Below are positions 30,101 through 39,097 of a stretch of DNA of 64,000 nucleotides, in pieces. A program made the position numbers and the translations under genes. Within the stretch, counting starts at the first letter, position 1, and every line of letters starts with the position of its first letter. A model generated the notes under the pieces. That model saw nothing but the letters and a program-made list of their open reading frames with translations, had not been told where the DNA came from and ran no database searches. The stretch comes from Macrotis lagotis (Eukaryota; Chordata; Mammalia; Peramelemorphia; Peramelidae), in NCBI RefSeq assembly GCF_037893015.1, contig NC_133666.1, positions 158,332,498 through 158,396,497 of the forward strand, written 5' to 3'.

Positions 30101-31367
30101 ACTGCACCTTTCCCGCCCGCACCCTCTAGTGTCCCCAGAACCAGTGACCGGCCCTAATGTCTTCACTGACGCTACCAGGTTGGGCCGTGCTGTGGTCCAT
30201 GACCCTGCTAGACCCGCCACCTGGATTTTTGATACCCCCTTTGACTCCACTCAGAAGAATGAACTATATGCTATACTTCAGGCTTTCTGTCTCTACAGAG
30301 ACACCCCTTTTAATCTTATTACTGACAGTATGTATTGTGCCATGCTAATCCCTCGTTTAGAAGATGCCTTCATTTCCTCGACTTCTTCCATTAGCCCACT
30401 CCTTACACAGCTGCAATCCTCCCTCCGTGATAGAAACCACCCCCTGTTTGTTCTTCACGTGCGCTCTCATGTTTCTTCCACCGGCCCCATATTCCAGGGC
30501 AATGCGGAGGCAGATGGGGCTCTCTTGTTAAACCTGTCCACACCTGCCCAGCTGGCACATGGTAAGTATCACTTGTCATCCAGGTCGCTCCGGCGCCTAT
30601 ACAGCATTCCCCGGAAGGAGGCTCGCCAAATTGTGCGCTCCTGCACTTCTTGTGCTCCCTTTAGACAAGCCCTCCCCGCGGAGGGGTCTAACCCACGTGG
30701 GGACAGCCCCAATGCTCTTTGGCAGAAGGACATTACTCACCTGGGTCGTAAGTACATCCATGTCTCGGTGGACACCTTCTCCTCCTTCACCTTCGCCTCT
30801 CTACAGCCAGGAGAAGCGGTTAAACACGTTCTCTCACATCTATATGCCCAGATGGCTGTCTTAGGCGTCCCCTCGGCTATCAAAACCGATAATGGGCCCG
30901 CCTACACCTCGAGAGCCTTTGCTTCCTTTTGCAAAGAATTTTCCATTTCCCATTCCACCGGGATCCCTTACAATCCCACTGGCCAAGCTTTGGTAGAAAG
31001 AGCAAATCGCACACTCAAAACTACGCTCTTTAAACAGAAAGGGGGAGTTGGCAGGTCACTGACCCATTCAGACCTGTCTCAGGTACTATTTACCATGAAT
31101 TTCCTACAAGTCAGGGATGACGGCACTACAGCCGCCCAGAGATTTTTCTCCCCAAAAGGACATGCTAAGAAAGAACCAACGCTCCTGCCCTCTCCCACCA
31201 AGGCCCTACCAGGCTCTAAAGTCATGTGGAGAGATGAAGAGGGAGGTTGGCATGGCCCTGTAACGGTAAAGCACAGAAGACAGGGCCACCTGTCATTTCA
31301 TCCCGAGGATAAGATAGAAGAGCCAGAAAGATGGCTCCCTGTTTACAAGATAAGAGACCTTGATTAA
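30090..31367 (+). CDS. pol: Unit 2 pol, RNase H and integrase part (separate frame)
   Basis: All catalytic acids of RNase H and the DD35E triad are kept. Private changes flank them: R to G after the fourth RNase H Asp ('AEADGA') and M to K just before the first integrase Asp ('WQKDITH'). The same one-base frame offset from RT applies. Confidence 0.9.
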   Translation: MFAELHLSRPHPLVSPEPVTGPNVFTDATRLGRAVVHDPARPATWIFDTPFDSTQKNELYAILQAFCLYRDTPFNLITDSMYCAMLIPRLEDAFISSTSSISPLLTQLQSSLRDRNHPLFVLHVRSHVSSTGPIFQGNAEADGALLLNLSTPAQLAHGKYHLSSRSLRRLYSIPRKEARQIVRSCTSCAPFRQALPAEGSNPRGDSPNALWQKDITHLGRKYIHVSVDTFSSFTFASLQPGEAVKHVLSHLYAQMAVLGVPSAIKTDNGPAYTSRAFASFCKEFSISHSTGIPYNPTGQALVERANRTLKTTLFKQKGGVGRSLTHSDLSQVLFTMNFLQVRDDGTTAAQRFFSPKGHAKKEPTLLPSPTKALPGSKVMWRDEEGGWHGPVTVKHRRQGHLSFHPEDKIEEPERWLPVYKIRDLD

Positions 31368-31407
31368 TGCCCAACCCTACGGGGTGAGAGGAATTTCTTC
31401 CTTTTTC

Positions 31408-32085
31408 AGGCCTTCTGATCGTCGTAGGGATCCTTGGAGGTGCTCCATCTGAAGGAAATCCGACATGGGGAATACTCCGAGTTATTCCCTCTCCCCTTCC
31501 GGTAGCACGGAACTCCCCGATCTACCCTCGCCTGCTAGTGACCAATACATCGATGGGGCTCCCTTCTGCATATATGGACCCCGCTGAAGCACCGGTCCAG
31601 AACTCCTTCTGCTGGGACCTGAACAACTCCCTATGTTTCGACATCGGCGAAGAAAATCGGTCCTGGAACTTCAACTCCACAGGGCAGAACGATTTTAACT
31701 ATAGCACTGCCCCGACTGACCCCTGCGTCGGCCTTTTCCCGCAGACGACTGTCAGCCCAGCAGGGACAAAAAAGGGGACCCAGCTCCGAGGCCTTCTGGG
31801 TTGGCGACCCCTGGTGAATCAAACTCAACGGGACTTCACGATTCCTCGGTGGGGCCCCTCATGTGTGGCCACAGGGGAAGACATCGAGGATCCCATACCA
31901 TGGAGGGATTGCCAGATGGTGGGAGGGTACCCCCTTGAGGGTGAACAAGGACGCTGATTCTGGGAATCACCCTACTTGTTGTCTGTTTCTGCCGCCTAGC
32001 TAGGCGACAGAGGGGCTATATATGCTTCTTACTCAGAAAGCCTTCATGGCCATGGAGACGGGGGAGGATCCCCAAGTCTGGCTAG
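31408..32085 (+). pseudogene. env: Unit 2 env remnant, longest of the three
   Basis: Acceptor CAG at 31407-31409, then a hydrophobic leader and SU N terminus with several N-glycosylation sequons ('NNS', 'NRS', 'NST', 'NYS'). The frame stays open to TGA at 31955-31957 and has no ATG near the acceptor. It keeps 192 bp missing from units 1 and 3. The rest of SU and most of TM are deleted; the membrane anchor and tail remain in another frame to TAG at 32083-32085. Not a functional envelope. Confidence 0.8.
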
Positions 32086-32131
32086 CCGCCATGCATGACA
32101 TGTGACACCTAGGGGTAAGACGAGGTAAACC

Positions 32132-32241
32132 CCAAGACGGGCAACCTCTCCTAACCCAGCCACCTAAGACAGGCCCTGAGGGTGTCGGGCGCCTAGGACG
32201 GGCAAGGTCCTGGGTTGAAGGAGATGACCTAAGACAGGGTT
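32132..32241 (+). promoter_or_regulatory. CTE-like RNA motif array, unit 2
   Basis: GACGGGCAA at 32136-32144 and 32197-32205; ACCTAAGACAGG at 32162-32173 and 32227-32238. All four motifs are identical to unit 1. Confidence 0.75.
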
Positions 32242-32350
32242 CCTCGCCCCCGGCTATCAGAGGCCAGTAGAAATGACACCGCTTAAGGCTAACCTCAGCA
32301 CCGCTTAAGGTCACACCAAGTGATAACCTTGTAAAACAGAAAGGGGGAGA

Positions 32351-32688
32351 TGTTGGGGGCGGGGGGAAGAGGCTTGGCGGTCGCTTAGCGGGGGAAACAT
32401 AATCCCCTTATAAAGGAATGTTACAGAACTCGGCCCCTCATTGAGTAAGAGTTCATGGGAGGGAGGACAGAAGGGATAAAAGTGTCTGCTGAGAGGTTGG
32501 GAGGGAGCGGGATGTGATCACAGAAGAATAAAGACTCATTATTATCCACCTCAGGCGCTCTGTCTGGTTCTTCCCCCATCAAAGAGTGGGGGCCGGAGGT
32601 ACCCCGAAGACTCATCATGCATGTTGGACTGGTGAGTAAGAGGACGGACTAGCATAAAGAAGCCGGCGTTGTAAATAAAAACCCGGCA
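32351..32688 (+). repeat. LTR3 (inner LTR, subtype B)
   Basis: 338 bp. Shares subtype B marks with LTR2 but keeps 'cgcttagcggggg' and 'cattgagtaag' like the outer LTRs. Private 'agaagggataaaag' and 'catgcatgttgg'. U5 donor at 32631/32632. Confidence 0.95.
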
Positions 32689-32690
32689 AG

Positions 32691-32708
32691 TGGCGCCCAA
32701 ACAGGGAC
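32691..32708 (+). promoter_or_regulatory. Primer binding site, Lys3 type with one change (unit 3)
   Basis: TGGCGCCCAAACAGGGAC, identical to unit 2. Confidence 0.9.
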
Positions 32709-32841
32709 CTGATTTTGCTAGGGAAAGTCTGAATCCGCTGGTCGGATTCTCCAGACAGCCTCGGTCGTTTCCGACCGGGAGGAAGGAGAGGGCGTTTACT
32801 CTCAGATATTGCCTGAAGGATATATCCCTATTGTGTTGACT

Positions 32842-33414
32842 ATGCTTCCTTTCTCTTCCCTTTCTCCTTCTGCTCTAATCACTCTCCTTGCCGTGCTGGC
32901 CTGTCTGATTGTGCCCTGCTGCCTCCTTCTCTTTTGCCGAACGGGAATTTTCCAGTTCTGCCACCTGTTAGGATTGCAGGCTCGGCTAGTAGACAGCATG
33001 GGGGGCCGGAATAGTATTCCCGCCTTTCAGCCGGAGGAGAAAGGGGTCGTTGCAGCGCAGCTTTATAAACTCTGCGCTAAGCATGGCTGTAAATTACCTA
33101 TCAAGACGTGCCGTGCTTTTGTTGAGAATATCTGGAACATCTGCCCTTGGGTGCAACATAGTGGGATCCAACCAGGTAAATGGAAGGTGGTAGGGCAGCA
33201 GATGGCCTCCTATGATGACACCTGCCCGGGAAAACTGACCCCTGAGGATTTTACAGTGTATAAGATAGTGGATGCAGCCCTGCATCCCCAGAAGGTGACT
33301 TTGGCACGACCAATCAGCACTCAGGTGGGTAGCTCGTTGGCGGGATCGGGATTCAGAGAGCTCAGAGGAAGAGGGAAGGCCACCCCCTCCCCTGTATCCA
33401 TGGGAGGAACTTAG
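32842..33414 (+). pseudogene. gag: Unit 3 gag, N-terminal part up to frameshift
   Basis: ATG at 32842 with the hydrophobic extension, MGG start at 32998, matrix-like region. An extra G in 'gggatcgggattc' near 33348, the same insertion as unit 1, shifts the frame to a stop at 33412-33414, before the PPLY motif. Confidence 0.88.
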
Positions 33415-33562
33415 AAGAAACAATGGGGGAACAAGGGGCCCCCAGGGAGAAGAAAATGCCGCATGCCCCTCCTTACCGAGACAGAAAGGAAAGGGGGAGG
33501 GCGATGAATGTGGCGCACTTAGAGATTCAGGGCCAGAAGTTTCCGAGCGCGGGAAGGGAGGG

Positions 33563-35419
33563 GTGCAAACAGTCCTCAGGGGTGGCAGGAAGAGGAGCGT
33601 GAGTAGGTGGGACCGGGAGGCTGCTGACGAGGAGGGAGGAGTCCGCGCTGATTGGACAGCTGCCGCGCCCCAGACTTGGCGGCCCAGCCAGGAAACAGAG
33701 GCAAAAAATCCCCCGTGTTCCTTGTCCGCCCTTCAGAGATCCCCTCAAGGGCTCCGCCCATCCGGCCTACTTGCCGCGAGTGTCTCCATAGCAATAGAGA
33801 AAGGGGAGGAGGTGGACTGGGATGACTGGGGCCTCTACCCGGTATTTACGGACCCCCTTACCGGAGCCCGAGACTACCGCCCTGTCCCTTTTAAGATGCT
33901 TAAGGAACTTAAGGAGGCCGTGACTAAATACGGCCCAAGCTCCCCTTATGTAAAAAGACTGATGCAAAACCTCTTCGCTACGCACCCTTGGACCCCTGCT
34001 GACTTTGACGAAATTGCAGCCGCGTGCCTGGATGCCTCCTCATATTTAGCTTTTAAGGCTCAGGCCCGCAGAGAGGCCTCTAAGCTGGCAAAATCCCGGG
34101 GTTATACTCCCCTGGATTTAGCCATTGACCTCCTGTGTGGAACTGGAGCCTATACTGACCCTGCTGTTCAGGCCCGGTATGGCCAGTTTGAGCTAGAGAC
34201 TGTTAAAGAAACACATGTTGCAGCTTGGGATAAGATTGGAGCCACGAAAGGGGGGAGAGCCACACAGAAGTTGGTTGGGCTGAAGCAGAGAGCAGATCAG
34301 ACACCCCTCTCATTTGTGAACGAGGTTAAAGAGACAGTGACTCGTATAATGGGAGACACCCCGGGATCTGATCTACTTATGAGACAATTGATTAAAGAGG
34401 GACTTCGCCCCAAAGGGATCGCAGCCATTAGCAGCCTTCCCCCCGACGCTTCATTAGAAGAAATTGTTGACAAATTGCTGGACATGCCCAGCGAGGATTC
34501 AATTCAAGCCTTAGTGACTGCCATGGAGAACCGGGAGGATAGCCTCCTGACCGCCCTTCGCGGTATGCAGGTGAGACCCACCTGTTTTGGGTGCGGAAAG
34601 CCAGGGCACCTCAAAGCACAGTGCAGGCAGCGGCCCCCCTCCACTTCAGTTCCGACCTGTTATTCCTGTGGAAAGCCAGGTCACATAGCCAGGTTCTGCC
34701 GATCCAAAGGGAAGTCGGGAAAAGGGAAAGGGAGGGGCCCGGCCGCGGGCCCCCCCCCCCCCCCCCCCGTGCTCGAAGACAGCGGCCCCATCACTGTGAC
34801 TATCCCCGTGAGGGTTGACTATAGAGAAGGGACACAGCAGAGAGAGATCAGGCCTTGGGAAACCTCGATGATTCCCATCGAGCTGACTACTTTCCCAGCG
34901 CTCATTACAGGGGCTGAGAGATATGTGGACTTAGTCACCCATACCCAGGTCATTTTTGGTCCCGGAAGTCCCACATCCGTAAGGGTCACAAACCCCCACC
35001 CCTTTCCCACCTTGGTAAAACAGGGCCAAGAGGTGGGAAAGGCGCTGCCCTTGCGGGCCCCTCCCGCTCATGTGAACTGGGTCCACCCGGTCAGCTCTGG
35101 GCGACCACTGTTAACCGTCACGGTGGAAAATCAGAAGCTCGAAGGGATAATTGACACTGGAGCCGATTGCTCTGTCATAAATAGGGGACAGTGGAGGCGC
35201 GAGTGGCCACTCCTACAGAGCCCTCAAGCAGTGACGGGGGTGGGGGGCAATAGATCTGCCATGAAAGCAGCACACGCCTTACAGTGGTCAGCTTTGGAAG
35301 AATCTGGACTCTTCACCCCACTGTGCCTACCCGACCTCCCTTATGCATTATGGGGTAGAGATATCTTGAGCCAGCTTAACCTGACACTTGCCACCCCTGA
35401 TAGCCTGCGGGGAAATTAA
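33563..35419 (+). pseudogene. gag-pro: Unit 3 gag (capsid-nucleocapsid) fused in frame to pro
   Basis: One open frame covers capsid, both zinc knuckles, the proline run and the whole protease with DTGAD and WGRDIL. The cause is a 19-base C-run (34750-34768) in place of 21 or 15, which puts the 0 frame into pro without frameshifting. It lacks its natural N terminus because of the upstream frame break and has no retroviral start codon of its own (33563 is not an ATG). Confidence 0.88.
34717..34753 (+). promoter_or_regulatory. gag-pro frameshift signal, unit 3 (now misdirecting)
   Basis: Heptamer 34717-34723 and hairpin 34734-34753 are unchanged, but with 19 C behind them a -1 shift now leads to a premature stop at 34816-34818 instead of protease. 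Confidence 0.7.
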
Positions 35420-36699
35420 TTGGGGCCACTCTAGAGATGAGCTTTTCCCCCAGAATAACATGGATTAATAAGAAACCTATTTGGGTTGAGCAGTGGCCCC
35501 TGACAAAAGAAAAGCTCATCGCCCTCACAGACATAGTAATGACCCTCCTGCGCGAGAACAAAGTGGAACCGTCCCTTAGCCCGTATAACTCCCCCATCTT
35601 TGTCATAAAAAAGAAAGGGGGGAGTTGGAGAATGTTGATTGATCTTCGGACAGTAAATGCCAACATGGTACCCATGGGGACCCTCCAACCTGGTCTCCCT
35701 ATGCCCACTGCAGTCCCGCAAGGGTGGACTATTATAGTGATTGATGTTAAAGACTGCTTCTATAGCATTCCCCTCCACCCGGAGGACAAAGAAAAATTTG
35801 CCTTTTCCCTCCCCGCGATCAATTTCCAAGCCCCCAGTAAACGTTATCAGTTCACCGTCCTACCGCAGGGAATGGCCAATAGCCCCACCCTGTGCCAGCT
35901 TTACATGGATACTCTGCTACATCCTATCAGAAAAGAATTCCCGAATTGCATGCTCATACATTACATGGATGATATCTTGATTGCAGCACCTTCTGTGACG
36001 GGGGCTCGGGCTTGCTTGCAACGCACCACCCATGTCCTCCGCAAGAAGGGGCTTCACATAGCCCCGGAAAAGGTACAGATGGATTTCCCCTATGATTACT
36101 TGGGGCATAGGATTTTTCCGGGAAAGATTAGTAGGGCACTTCCTCCGATCAACGTCGAGGGATACACTACTCTTAATGATTTTCAGAGGCTTGTTGGCGC
36201 CATACAGTGGCTGCGTCCCGCTATGCCCCTCCCATCCTTCTTAATGCAACCTCTATATGATGTCCTTAAAGGCGACTCCCATCTGTCATCCCCTAGAAGT
36301 TGGACCCCCCAGGCAAGACAGGCGCTCTCGGAAATTTTCCGCAGAACCTCTTCCTTCTTGGTTCAATACGACCCGGAGTCGCCTGTCCTCTTCCACACAC
36401 TGGGGGACAGTTCCCTGGGCTGGGGATGTTTATTCCAGAGACATGGATGCCTTGAATGGCTATACCCCCGGACCACTAAGAGCATCATCCGGGACCGGTG
36501 GGAGGCCCTGGCCTTATTTTGCCTTCAGGCCTCAGAGCGATGCCAGCGTCTCTTTGGCCTCTTGCCTGTCCTCAACTTTACCCTCCCAGAGGAGGTGACC
36601 CACTCGCTAGTTGATAGATCTATCGCTTGGGCCACTGTCCTGACTACCCTCTCTCAGACCAGACTCACGCCACCTCCCGTGGTTAGAGTTGTTCGCTGA
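35416..36699 (+). CDS. pol: Unit 3 pol, reverse transcriptase part
   Basis: Protein appears identical to unit 1 over this region; YMDD at 35962-35973. Same stop at the RT/RNase H boundary. Identity to unit 1 rather than adjacent unit 2 suggests sequence exchange. Confidence 0.92.
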   Translation, partial: LIGATLEMSFSPRITWINKKPIWVEQWPLTKEKLIALTDIVMTLLRENKVEPSLSPYNSPIFVIKKKGGSWRMLIDLRTVNANMVPMGTLQPGLPMPTAVPQGWTIIVIDVKDCFYSIPLHPEDKEKFAFSLPAINFQAPSKRYQFTVLPQGMANSPTLCQLYMDTLLHPIRKEFPNCMLIHYMDDILIAAPSVTGARACLQRTTHVLRKKGLHIAPEKVQMDFPYDYLGHRIFPGKISRALPPINVEGYTTLNDFQRLVGAIQWLRPAMPLPSFLMQPLYDVLKGDSHLSSPRSWTPQARQALSEIFRRTSSFLVQYDPESPVLFHTLGDSSLGWGCLFQRHGCLEWLYPRTTKSIIRDRWEALALFCLQASERCQRLFGLLPVLNFTLPEEVTHSLVDRSIAWATVLTTLSQTRLTPPPVVRVVR

Positions 36700-37966
36700 A
36701 CTGCACCTTTCCCGCCCGCACCCTCTAGTGTCCCCAGAACCAGTGACCGGCCCTAATGTCTTCACTGACGCTACCAGGTTGGGCCGTGCTGTGGTCCATG
36801 ACCCTGCTAGACCCGCCACCTGGATTTTTGATACCCCCTTTGACTCCACTCAGAAGAATGAACTATATGCTATACTTCAGGCTTTCTGTCTCTACAGAGA
36901 CACCCCTTTTAATCTTATTACTGACAGTATGTATTGTGCCATGCTAATCCCTCGTTTAGAAGATGCCTTCATTTCCTCGACTTCTTCCATTAGCCCACTC
37001 CTTACACAGCTGCAATCCTCCCTCCGTGATAGAAACCACCCCCTGTTTGTTCTTCACGTGCGCTCTCATGTTTCTTCCACCGGCCCCATATTCCAGGGCA
37101 ATGCGGAGGCAGATAGGGCTCTCTTGTTAAACCTGTCCACACCTGCCCAGCTGGCACATGGTAAGTATCACTTGTCATCCAGGTCGCTCCGGTGCCTATA
37201 CAGCATTCCCCGGAAGGAGGCTCGCCAAATTGTGCACTCCTGCACTTCTTGTGCTCCCTTTAGACAAGCCCTCCCCGCGGAGGGGTCTAACCCACGTGGG
37301 GACGGCCCCAATGCTCTTTGGCAGATGGACATTACTCACCTGGGTCGTAAGTACATCCATGTCTCGGTGGACACCTTCTCCTCCTTCACCTTCGCCTCTC
37401 TACAGCCAGGAGAAGCTGTTAAACACGTTCTCTCACATCTATATGCCCAGATGGCTGTCTTAGGCGTCCCCTCGGCTATCAAAACCGATAATGGGCCCGC
37501 CTACACCTCGAGAGCCTTTGCTTCCTTTTGCAAAGAATTTTCCATTTCCCATTCCACCGGGATCCCTTACAATCCCACTGGCCAAGCTTTGGTAGAAAGA
37601 GCAAATCGCACACTCAAAACTACGCTCTTTAAACAGAAAGGGGGAGTTGGCAGGTCACTGACCTATTCAGACCTGTCTCAGGTACTATTTACCATGAATT
37701 TCCTACAAGTCAGGGATGACGGCACTACAGCCGCCCAGAGATTTTTCTCCCCAAAAGGACATGCTAAGAAAGAACCAACACTCCTGCCCTCTCCCACCAA
37801 GGCCCTACCAGGCTCTAAAGTCATGTGGAGAGATGAAGAGGGAGGTTGGCATGGCCCTGTAACGGTAAAGAACAGAAGACAGGGCCACCTGTCATTTCAT
37901 CCCGAGGATAAGATAGAAGAGCCAGAAAGATGGCTCCCTGTTTACAAGATAAGAGACCTTGATTAA
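36689..37966 (+). CDS. pol: Unit 3 pol, RNase H and integrase part (separate frame)
   Basis: RNase H and DD35E residues kept. Private changes include R to C ('SLRCLYS'), R to H ('QIVHSCTSC') next to the zinc cysteines, S to G ('RGDGPNA') and H to Y ('SLTYSDL'). The N-terminal part matches unit 2, the later part mostly unit 1. Confidence 0.9.
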   Translation: MFAELHLSRPHPLVSPEPVTGPNVFTDATRLGRAVVHDPARPATWIFDTPFDSTQKNELYAILQAFCLYRDTPFNLITDSMYCAMLIPRLEDAFISSTSSISPLLTQLQSSLRDRNHPLFVLHVRSHVSSTGPIFQGNAEADRALLLNLSTPAQLAHGKYHLSSRSLRCLYSIPRKEARQIVHSCTSCAPFRQALPAEGSNPRGDGPNALWQMDITHLGRKYIHVSVDTFSSFTFASLQPGEAVKHVLSHLYAQMAVLGVPSAIKTDNGPAYTSRAFASFCKEFSISHSTGIPYNPTGQALVERANRTLKTTLFKQKGGVGRSLTYSDLSQVLFTMNFLQVRDDGTTAAQRFFSPKGHAKKEPTLLPSPTKALPGSKVMWRDEEGGWHGPVTVKNRRQGHLSFHPEDKIEEPERWLPVYKIRDLD

Positions 37967-38006
37967 TGCCCAACCCTACGGGGTGAGAGGAATTTCTTCC
38001 TTTTTC

Positions 38007-38493
38007 AGGCCTTCTGATCGTCGTAGGGATCCTTGGAGGTGCTCCATCTGAAGGAAATCCGACATGGGGAATACTCCGAGTTATTCCCTCTCCCCTTCCG
38101 GTAGCACGGAACTCCCCGATCTACCCTCGCCTGCTAGTGACCAATACATCGATGGGGCTCAGCCCAGCAGGGACAAAAAAAGGGGACCCAGCTCCGAGGC
38201 CTTCTGGGTTGGCGACCCCTGGTGAATCAAACTCAACGGGACTTCACGATTCCTCGGTGGGGCCCCTCATGTGTGGCCACAGGGGAAGACATCGAGGATC
38301 CCATACCATGGAGGGATTGCCAGATGGCGGGAGGATACCCCCTTGAGGGTGAACAAGGACGCTGATTCTGGGAATCACCCTACTTGTTGTCTGTTTCTGC
38401 CGCCTAGCTAGGCGACAGAGGGGCTATATATGCTTCTTACTCAGAAAGCCTTCATGGCCATGGAGACGGGGGAGGATCCCCAAGTCTGGCTAG
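38007..38493 (+). pseudogene. env: Unit 3 env remnant
   Basis: Acceptor CAG at 38006-38008. Same leader, same 192-bp loss and same 7-A run as unit 1. Membrane anchor and tail end at TAG 38491-38493. Confidence 0.8.
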
Positions 38494-38539
38494 CCGCCAT
38501 GCATGACATGTGACACCTAGGGGTAAGACGAGGTAAACC

Positions 38540-38649
38540 CCAAGACGGGCAACCTCTCCTGACCCAGCCACCTAAGACAGGCCCTGAGGGTGTCGGGCGC
38601 CTAGGACGGGCAAGGTCCTGGGTTGAAGGAGATGACCTAAGACAGGGTT
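38540..38649 (+). promoter_or_regulatory. CTE-like RNA motif array, unit 3
   Basis: GACGGGCAA at 38544-38552 and 38605-38613; ACCTAAGACAGG at 38570-38581 and 38635-38646. The motifs are conserved although neighbouring bases differ (for example 'cctgaccc'). Confidence 0.75.
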
Positions 38650-38758
38650 CCTTGCCCCCGGCTATCAGAGGCCAGTAGAAATGACACCGCTTAAGGCTAA
38701 CCTCAGCACCGCTTAAGGTCACACCAAGTGATAACCTTGTAAAACAGAAAGGGGGAGA

Positions 38759-39091
38759 TGTTGGGGGCGGGGGGAAGAGGCTTGGCGGTCGCTTAGCGGG
38801 GGAAACATAATCACCTTATAAGGGAATGTTACAGAACTCGGCCCCTCATTGAGTAAGAGTTCATGGGAGGGAGGACAGAGGGGATAAAAGTGTCTGCTGA
38901 GAGGTGGGGAGGAAGCGGGATGTGATCACAGAAGAATAAAGACTCATTATCCACCTCAGGCGCTCTGTCTGGTTCTTCCCCCATCAAAGAGTGGGGGCCG
39001 GAGGTACCCCGAAGACTCATCACGTGTTGGACTGGTGAGTAAGAGGACGGACTAGCATAAAGAAGCCGGCGTTGTAAATAAAAACCCGGCA
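38759..39091 (+). repeat. LTR4 (3' outer LTR, subtype A)
   Basis: 333 bp, two differences from LTR1. TATA-like, AATAAA and U5 splice donor (39034/39035) all intact. It is the last proviral promoter and points toward HSD17B4. Confidence 0.95.
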
Positions 39092-39097
39092 GTTCTC
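39092..39097 (+). repeat. Proviral target-site duplication, right copy
   Basis: GTTCTC, matching 19359-19364. Confidence 0.9.

Larger units (their letters stand above)
19365..39091 (+). mobile_element. Tandem array of three betaretrovirus-like proviruses sharing four LTRs
   Basis: Order: LTR1 (19365-19697), unit 1, LTR2 (25760-26094), unit 2, LTR3 (32351-32688), unit 3, LTR4 (38759-39091). Repeat periods are 6395, 6591 and 6408 bp. One 6-bp duplication flanks the whole array, so it entered this site once and then expanded or was exchanged by recombination. Betaretroviral (class II) nature follows from the Lys3-type primer site, gag/pro/pol in successive -1 frames, a two-knuckle nucleocapsid, and the RT and integrase motif style. 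Units differ by scattered substitutions and indels, so they are not a simple assembly copy. Units 1 and 3 lack an intact gag, all units lack env, and all carry the same RT/RNase H frame break. Confidence 0.95.

Noticed and set aside
26215..32085. Unit 2 as a complete, infectious provirus
   Set aside because: Gag is intact, but Pol is split by a frame break, protease has unusual substitutions and env is mostly deleted.
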